Source of the DNA: UBA6398 sp963644855
Lineage (GTDB): Bacteria; Bacteroidota; Bacteroidia; Bacteroidales; Bacteroidaceae
Assembly: GCA_963644855.1 (NCBI GenBank)
Contig: CAVIQL010000024.1
Coordinates: 1 to 39,015 of the forward strand
DNA length: 39,015 nucleotides
Direction of reading: 5' to 3'
Each line of letters starts with the position of its first letter. Positions within the stretch are counted from its first letter, which is position 1. Positions 34,212-39,015 of this stretch are shown here, one piece after another. The notes beneath the pieces are model-generated. The model was not told the DNA's origin, did not search any database, and saw only the letters and a list, made by a program, of their open reading frames with translations. Both the position numbers and the translations under genes were made by a program.

Positions 34212-36176
34212 TTACCACCATATTTGTTTGCCTTTCTCATAAGTAAAGATACGTTCTTCATGCCCGTGGGTAAGATTGCGCAGCAAATACACACCACCAT
34301 ACGGGACATTGTTATATAAAAGGGTAGGGGAGAGTGCTTTTTTTACGCCAAGACTGTTCCATTTGTTTTTATCCCAATAAAAGAGTTCGTATTTGTTGTT
34401 TAGTTCTATGGAATTGCCGTCTCCACGGCTGTAAAAACAAAAATGACTTATGTTTACTGGCTTGCCGAAGTCTATGCCCACCCATGAACCATCACCATCT
34501 GGAGCATCAAAGAATGTAATAAGATTTCTGTCTGCTACAGCATCGCGAGTGCTGTTCTTTCCGCCGTCCCATGAACTGGTTGTGCCGATAACTTTTCCTT
34601 TGATTTCCTTTCCCGATGCATCAAAGAAATAAAGTTCCGCAATGTTGGCGTGTGTCTCTGCTTTTGTTGAAAAGAAACGCCAATACCTATATGCAGGAAC
34701 ACTGTCGGCCACTTTTACGTCATAGCCGAAAGCATAATGCTCGCCTATTTTGTGAATTATCTGGTATTTGTGGAATTTCTTATCGTTCGATGCCTGAAAC
34801 TCGCAGCCGTCTAATCTACTCAGAAATTGGTATGCGAGTTCTAACGTGGGGTATTTCCGCTTTAGTACAACTTGAATTCGTTTCTTGCGGTTTACCTTTA
34901 TCTTTTTGGTTTTTCCAGACGGAAGCACCACAAACGGCTCGTTTATGGAGTTAACAACTCCTCCGTCGGTATAACAGAAGGGCATATATAGAATGTTTCT
35001 GCCAAGGTTTTGGTAATGCACTTTGCCTTTTTTTACTTTTCCGAACGAAATGGGTGTCCAGTCCTGGTCGCCGAAAATGGCCAGAAAAGCATATTTTCTA
35101 TTTTTCGGCAACCCATTTGGCTTTATGTCTATACTTATCGAGTTTACGTATTCGTCTGTAACATCTTTCAGAAAGAATGTTTTGAACAGATTAGGAACAT
35201 TTTTTTCTGCATTGTTCAAGTCTACCAAATCTTGGTTTATAGAGTATGTGTGTCTGTATGCCTTTGCCATTTTCTCCATAAGCAGATAATTGTCTCCAGG
35301 AAACGAAGTAATGCCATTGAACGGATAGTTATGCCCGTTTTCCGCAATAAGGATGTTCCACGAATGCCCCAAACGGCGACAAGCCCAGTGGGGCGTTACT
35401 TCAGAAGCTACGGGAATACCGTTGCTACGCAGTATGGCCATGCCTATGGAAGAGTAGTGGTCGCATGTACCAAACGGAATTCTCATCCGCGTTTCCCATT
35501 TCATGATAGGATATCTAATGGTTTGGACAAGTTCAATGAAAGGCTTGATTGTGTCTTGGCTATTACGTATAATTTTTCTTGCAGCTGCGATAGTTGAGTT
35601 TCTGTATACATCACAACGATTCAACTCCCGCATGTTTTTGGATTGGAGTTTTTTCAGTCTGAAACGCCAATCATCTAAAAGTTGCAACTCCTCCACTTTG
35701 TAAGGTAGCAGATATTCGCAAAATTCGTCAAAGGTTAGGTGTTGCGCCCACAGCCCTTTTCTCCAATCGTCAAAGGCAGCATCTATGTTCCTTATAAGAT
35801 ACTGGGCTGTGATAATTCTTATGTCTTGTACCTTTTTCAGATTTGCCATACCCAAACGGTCGGCACATACGTTTATAGAGTCTCTTATGCTTTTGAAACA
35901 GGAGTCTTTCATCGCCCGTAGGACGGAATCAACAGCAAGGGAGTATCTCAACACCACCGATGTGTCGGAATAAGAGAAATGTCCGGGCATGTTCCGTATA
36001 AGAAACTTGGCGGCTTCCAGTTTCAAAGAGTCTTTTTCATAGTGTTCAAGCACTTTTTCCAGTTCTCCTCTATTATTGCCAGCCAGTTCGAGCGCGTCTT
36101 CCAATTGGCGGTCTGCCTCAAACGAGGCGCAACCGCTCAACAATATTAAAGATAGTATGAAAAGAATCTGTTTCAT
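34212..36176 (-). CDS. Transglutaminase-like lipoprotein with a C-terminal F5/8 (discoidin-like) domain
   Basis: A 654-residue lipoprotein (lipobox LSGC, Cys16). A helical N-terminal region (to about 230) precedes a transglutaminase/cysteine-protease-like core: PFGTCDHYSSIGMAILRSNG with C238, and GHSWNIL with H271. The usual Asp of the triad seems to be Asn (PFNG, N287). A beta domain follows (about 370-480). Residues about 515-640 look like an F5/8 type C carbohydrate-binding fold (YRYWRFFSTKAETHANIAEL, WVGIDFGKPVNISHFCFYS). It may process or cross-link the exported product or bind the cell surface. It starts 1 bp after signal peptidase I. Confidence 0.85.
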   Translation of the reverse strand: MKQILFILSLILLSGCASFEADRQLEDALELAGNNRGELEKVLEHYEKDSLKLEAAKFLIRNMPGHFSYSDTSVVLRYSLAVDSVLRAMKDSCFKSIRDSINVCADRLGMANLKKVQDIRIITAQYLIRNIDAAFDDWRKGLWAQHLTFDEFCEYLLPYKVEELQLLDDWRFRLKKLQSKNMRELNRCDVYRNSTIAAARKIIRNSQDTIKPFIELVQTIRYPIMKWETRMRIPFGTCDHYSSIGMAILRSNGIPVASEVTPHWACRRLGHSWNILIAENGHNYPFNGITSFPGDNYLLMEKMAKAYRHTYSINQDLVDLNNAEKNVPNLFKTFFLKDVTDEYVNSISIDIKPNGLPKNRKYAFLAIFGDQDWTPISFGKVKKGKVHYQNLGRNILYMPFCYTDGGVVNSINEPFVVLPSGKTKKIKVNRKKRIQVVLKRKYPTLELAYQFLSRLDGCEFQASNDKKFHKYQIIHKIGEHYAFGYDVKVADSVPAYRYWRFFSTKAETHANIAELYFFDASGKEIKGKVIGTTSSWDGGKNSTRDAVADRNLITFFDAPDGDGSWVGIDFGKPVNISHFCFYSRGDGNSIELNNKYELFYWDKNKWNSLGVKKALSPTLLYNNVPYGGVYLLRNLTHGHEERIFTYEKGKQIWW

Positions 36177-36177
36177 G

Positions 36178-37008
36178 TCATTTGTCTTGATGGTAAATGT
36201 ATCCCACCACGCCTACAATGTACTCTTCCGGTACAAGCCCCCAATAGCGCGAGTCGTTTGAGTCGGCTACATTGTCCCCAGCCATAAAATAGTAGTCGTG
36301 AGTGAACCTGTGTTTGCTTATTGGTTTGCCGTCGGCATACACGGCATTTTTTTCCAGGTCCCATGTAATGCCTTTACCCAACTCCCATTCTAATATCATT
36401 TTGTAATAAGCCGCCTCGTTTGGCGTTATTTTTATCACATCGCCTTTGCGCGGTACGTACACTGGGTGCATATTTTTTATGGTGCATGGTGTGCGCCCGT
36501 CAAAGGGAAGAATGTTGAGTGCCTCCTTGGGAATAATGGAGTCGGGCGTTTCAGATAAAATCTGCTGCATTTTCTCAACGCCAAGTACTCCCACGTGGTT
36601 GTTGTTCCTGTAATATCCATTTTCTGTGCGTATGCTATCGCCTGGTACGCCAACCACACGCTTGCAATACACATTGTTTATTACGAAGTTTATCTTGCCG
36701 TTGTGGTGCGGAAAGTTGAACACAACAATGTCGTTGCGATCAACTTTTCGCAATCCTTTCATTCGGTGGCTTTTTAGTTCCGCACCCTCAAGGCTGAAAT
36801 TGAAACTGGTGTATATCCTCGCACCCATCGTCAGCTTGTTTACAAACACTTTGTCCCCGGGACTTAGAGTGGGGAGCATGGAACTGGTAGGGATAGAGAA
36901 ATAGTCTGTAATAAAGCAGCGCGTCCCTAACCACAATAGATAGAGCAGTGGCAGCAAAATAACCGCTGTCAACACCCTTGTAATAACCTGTTCCCTTTTT
37001 GTGTTCAA
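36178..37008 (-). CDS. lepB: Signal peptidase I
   Basis: Membrane-bound serine protease that removes signal peptides. The 276 residues include one N-terminal TM segment (about 10-30), the catalytic serine box SIPTSSMLPTLSPGD (Ser43) and the lysine box YCKRVVGVPGD (Lys116), plus the C-terminal box AGDNVADSNDSRYWG. Both residues of the Ser-Lys dyad are present. Its position inside this operon, away from housekeeping genes, suggests a dedicated copy for the co-encoded secreted peptide or lipoproteins. It lies 7 bp after the thioredoxin-like gene. Confidence 0.95.
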   Translation of the reverse strand: MNTKREQVITRVLTAVILLPLLYLLWLGTRCFITDYFSIPTSSMLPTLSPGDKVFVNKLTMGARIYTSFNFSLEGAELKSHRMKGLRKVDRNDIVVFNFPHHNGKINFVINNVYCKRVVGVPGDSIRTENGYYRNNNHVGVLGVEKMQQILSETPDSIIPKEALNILPFDGRTPCTIKNMHPVYVPRKGDVIKITPNEAAYYKMILEWELGKGITWDLEKNAVYADGKPISKHRFTHDYYFMAGDNVADSNDSRYWGLVPEEYIVGVVGYIYHQDK

Positions 37009-37015
37009 TGTTCTG

Positions 37016-37579
37016 TCAGTCTTTACTGCCCTTTCTGCCTACAATCTTCACGAGCATATCTTTTATGCGTGTGTTGCTGATGGGACTGCCAATAAGTTCC
37101 ACCTCCCCATGCGCGTTTATCATGAACGTGTGCAGCAGCTTGTTGGCGGGCAGGTTGGGATTGGAACGCTCAAACACCCCCGATGTGTCAACAAAGATGA
37201 AGTCCCTGTACACGGTGTCCTCCCCAAGCTTTTCAATTACGTGCCTGAACTGGCTTTGTCTGGGCGCAATCACAAAGGCATATCTCAATGCGCCGCTTTT
37301 GTATGCGTCGGTAAGGTCTATCGCCGCCCAGTCCTGCAAGTGGGAGATTGCACAGTCGCCGCATGATGCCGAGTCCACATACATAACGTATATGTATTTT
37401 GCCTCGCCGTAGATTGACGGGAAGGGCTTTGACGACAGGCGTACCATGGAGTCCAAGGGTACTTTTACCTGCGAATGGTGAAAGTCTTTCACCTCCTTGT
37501 CTATGCGGTTTCTCGAACCGCACGAAACTGCCAGACAGACTAAGGCTATGTAGGCTGCAAAACTATAAAGCCGCTTCAT
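37016..37579 (-). CDS. Thioredoxin-fold lipoprotein with a CGDC motif
   Basis: A 187-residue lipoprotein (LAVSC, Cys20). YIYVMYVDSASCGDCAISHL places a CxxC redox pair (C73, C76) at the end of the first core strand, as in TlpA/thioredoxin-like proteins. The C-terminal part TFMINAHGEVELIGSPISN matches the strand that follows the cis-Pro region. It probably acts as a periplasmic or surface disulfide oxidoreductase; the four-cysteine NVEALT peptide of the same operon is an attractive substrate (inference). Its start lies inside the preceding beta-propeller gene (17-bp overlap). Confidence 0.8.
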   Translation of the reverse strand: MKRLYSFAAYIALVCLAVSCGSRNRIDKEVKDFHHSQVKVPLDSMVRLSSKPFPSIYGEAKYIYVMYVDSASCGDCAISHLQDWAAIDLTDAYKSGALRYAFVIAPRQSQFRHVIEKLGEDTVYRDFIFVDTSGVFERSNPNLPANKLLHTFMINAHGEVELIGSPISNTRIKDMLVKIVGRKGSKD

Positions 37580-38663
37580 TCAATTTGAGTTTTACGACAA
37601 CAGGGCTGTTCTTTGTGATATTGTACTTCTCCAAAATCTTCCGTCCAAGTGTTCCGTGTTCTTCTTCATTTGGATAAACCAGAGCATAAAAGCAATTGTC
37701 TTTTACACCCATAACAGTTAATCCCAATGGTGCTTCCCTGCCAAGTGCGTATGCGCCGTTGCGCTTGTTGATGAATGCAGCGTAATATTCCTGATTTGGT
37801 CCAGTAAGTCGTAGAAACAACCAGCCATCGGTTTCATAAGCATATGATATACACTTGAAGTATTCTGGACTGTTATATGATACGTCAAACTCTTTCGATG
37901 TCTTTGGAAGCACATTTTCAGGAAGTGCCTGCGCCCCCAAATTAATCTTATACAGAATTTTGAACTTTCCATTCTCATAGCTGTCTATGTAAAAGTCCCC
38001 ATAGTCAGAGACAACCCGGTAAGCGTTTTGGTATTTGTAAAAGCAATCTGTGCCCAAATGAAATCTTTTGCCTTCTCGCAGTCCTACCTGTCCTTTCGGA
38101 CTGTCTAAAACGATGCTGTTTGGGGTCTCATTATACGTGGAACAAAGAAATTCTGAATTCCCGACAGGAGCAATTCGTTGGTATTCTCCGAGTTTTTGTG
38201 AGAAAAACTTTTTCCGACCGACAAACTTTCCGCTGTTCACGTCATAGCATGCCACTCCGCGGTTATCCAACAACATCATAACGGAGTCGTTGTTTGTCGT
38301 GCAAATATCATCGATATTAGTGTATTCTGAAGCGGAATGCCCCATGCGTCCTATCTGACGTAAAAACTTGCCGTCATACGAAAAAGAATAGATCTTTTTT
38401 GCCTTGTACTCCCAAAATACGATGCAGTCATTTGTAAAAATGCACTTTTGGGCGAAAGACATCAGGCAACTGTCGCTTTCTTGTAGCTGCACAATGCTCA
38501 CCACGTCCAGCAGCTTAGCCCAATCCTTGTAGTCCGTCTTTTCTAATTTAAATTCCCTAACATCTGACGAAGCCTCGCCGCCACAGGATGCCATGGAGAG
38601 AACCATTAAGACTAGAAACGATAAAGAGCTTGTGTACTTTACGGTTTTTTTAATAGTTATCAT
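37563..38663 (-). CDS. 6-bladed beta-propeller lipoprotein
   Basis: A 366-residue lipoprotein (SMASC, Cys27). It shows the repeated strand pattern of the Bacteroidota 6-bladed beta-propeller family, beginning with LLDVVSIVQLQESDSCLMS, then CIVFWEYKAKKIYSFSYDGKFLRQIGRMGHSASEYTNIDDI, the typical blade with an (G)xGxGPxEY-like turn. These proteins are commonly encoded next to NVEALT peptides, as here. It is probably surface- or periplasm-exposed and binds the peptide or a partner; the exact role is unknown. Confidence 0.85.
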   Translation of the reverse strand: MITIKKTVKYTSSLSFLVLMVLSMASCGGEASSDVREFKLEKTDYKDWAKLLDVVSIVQLQESDSCLMSFAQKCIFTNDCIVFWEYKAKKIYSFSYDGKFLRQIGRMGHSASEYTNIDDICTTNNDSVMMLLDNRGVACYDVNSGKFVGRKKFFSQKLGEYQRIAPVGNSEFLCSTYNETPNSIVLDSPKGQVGLREGKRFHLGTDCFYKYQNAYRVVSDYGDFYIDSYENGKFKILYKINLGAQALPENVLPKTSKEFDVSYNSPEYFKCISYAYETDGWLFLRLTGPNQEYYAAFINKRNGAYALGREAPLGLTVMGVKDNCFYALVYPNEEEHGTLGRKILEKYNITKNSPVVVKLKLNEAAL

Positions 38664-38722
38664 AATAAGCAGTGTTTTCTTTTAGGGGGCATTGATGTTT
38701 TTCCAACGTCCCCTGATGTTTG

Positions 38723-38974
38723 TTAGCAGTCTGCTGGGCTACATCCGTCATTTCCGTTGGGAAGGCAGGTGATTTGTACTTTGCTACTTCGCGAACATTG
38801 TACTCGTTTAACAATGTAGCCATACTTGAGTTCTCCATTTGTCAACGCCTCTATGTTCTCGTCAAGGAGGAGGTCTGACATGGATTGTTTCGAACCAAAG
38901 ATCTTGTAGCCAGTGAACGCCGTCAGTGCCATTGCTGCAATGGCGAACGTGGAAATGATTGTTTTCTTCTTCAT
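38723..38974 (-). CDS. NVEALT-type small secreted peptide precursor
   Basis: An 83-residue protein and the first gene of the - strand unit. A hydrophobic N-terminus (MKKKTIISTFAIAAMALTAF) is followed by the family signature SDLLLDENIEALTNGE (33-48), related to NVEALT. A short C-terminal region contains four cysteines (C60, C70, C78 and the terminal C83). The arrangement resembles a leader plus a cysteine-containing core; cleavage near NGE would leave a peptide of about 35 residues, which is inference. The gap to the beta-propeller gene is 59 bp. Its promoter is not recognised within the last 41 bp of the window. Confidence 0.75.
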   Translation of the reverse strand: MKKKTIISTFAIAAMALTAFTGYKIFGSKQSMSDLLLDENIEALTNGELKYGYIVKRVQCSRSSKVQITCLPNGNDGCSPADC

Positions 38975-39015
38975 AATGTAAGTTTTTTTGAAGGATTATC
39001 CCTACTCTTTACGAT

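Noticed and set aside
38650..38838. 62-residue frame overlapping the NVEALT gene on the same strand
   Set aside because: It has no signal peptide or family signature and overlaps the NVEALT gene in another frame.

Overview
The window looks like chromosome of a member of the Bacteroidota, most likely order Bacteroidales. The evidence is the TTTG-N20-TAnnTTTG type promoters, weak or absent Shine-Dalgarno sites, a large type II-C Cas9 with a 47-bp CRISPR repeat, DUF4838, NVEALT and 6-bladed beta-propeller proteins, and the rny / ruvX / def / TPR gene order. I cannot name the genus.

Layout. (1) 1-4694, + strand: housekeeping genes rny (5' end cut off by the window), ruvX, def and a secreted TPR protein. 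(2) 4808-12561: an unknown small gene, then a complete type II-C CRISPR-Cas locus. The array has 7 identical 47-bp repeats and 6 spacers. It is followed by a repeat-rich spacer region, cas2, cas1 and cas9 on the - strand with 4-bp ATGA overlaps, and a divergent tracrRNA just upstream of cas9. (3) 12562-13956, - strand: dnaA with a recognisable promoter. (4) 14742-21705, + strand: a tight five-gene operon encoding a vWA-like lipoprotein, a 3-TM protein, a tubulin/FtsZ-like protein, a 1135-residue protein with an actin/Hsp70-type ATPase core, and a coiled-coil protein. This is the best candidate for an undescribed system. (5) 21860-23587: a secreted DUF4838 protein. (6) 38974 down to 23847, - strand: a ten-gene probable operon. 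It encodes an NVEALT peptide, a beta-propeller lipoprotein, a thioredoxin-fold lipoprotein, signal peptidase I, a transglutaminase-like lipoprotein, an O-antigen-ligase-like membrane protein, TolC, a membrane-fusion lipoprotein and two RND permeases. It looks like a peptide or polymer maturation and export unit.

A family of 21-bp near-palindromic tandem units, exactly two helical turns long, recurs in four intergenic regions (near 1481, 5883, 14508 and 21743). A separate 22-bp hairpin minisatellite lies between the CRISPR array and cas2. Two of the six spacers are 27/30 identical, with two of the three differences falling at wobble positions in a shared reading frame. The CRISPR repeat itself carries a Bacteroidota-like promoter. 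No tRNA, rRNA or insertion sequence was recognised.
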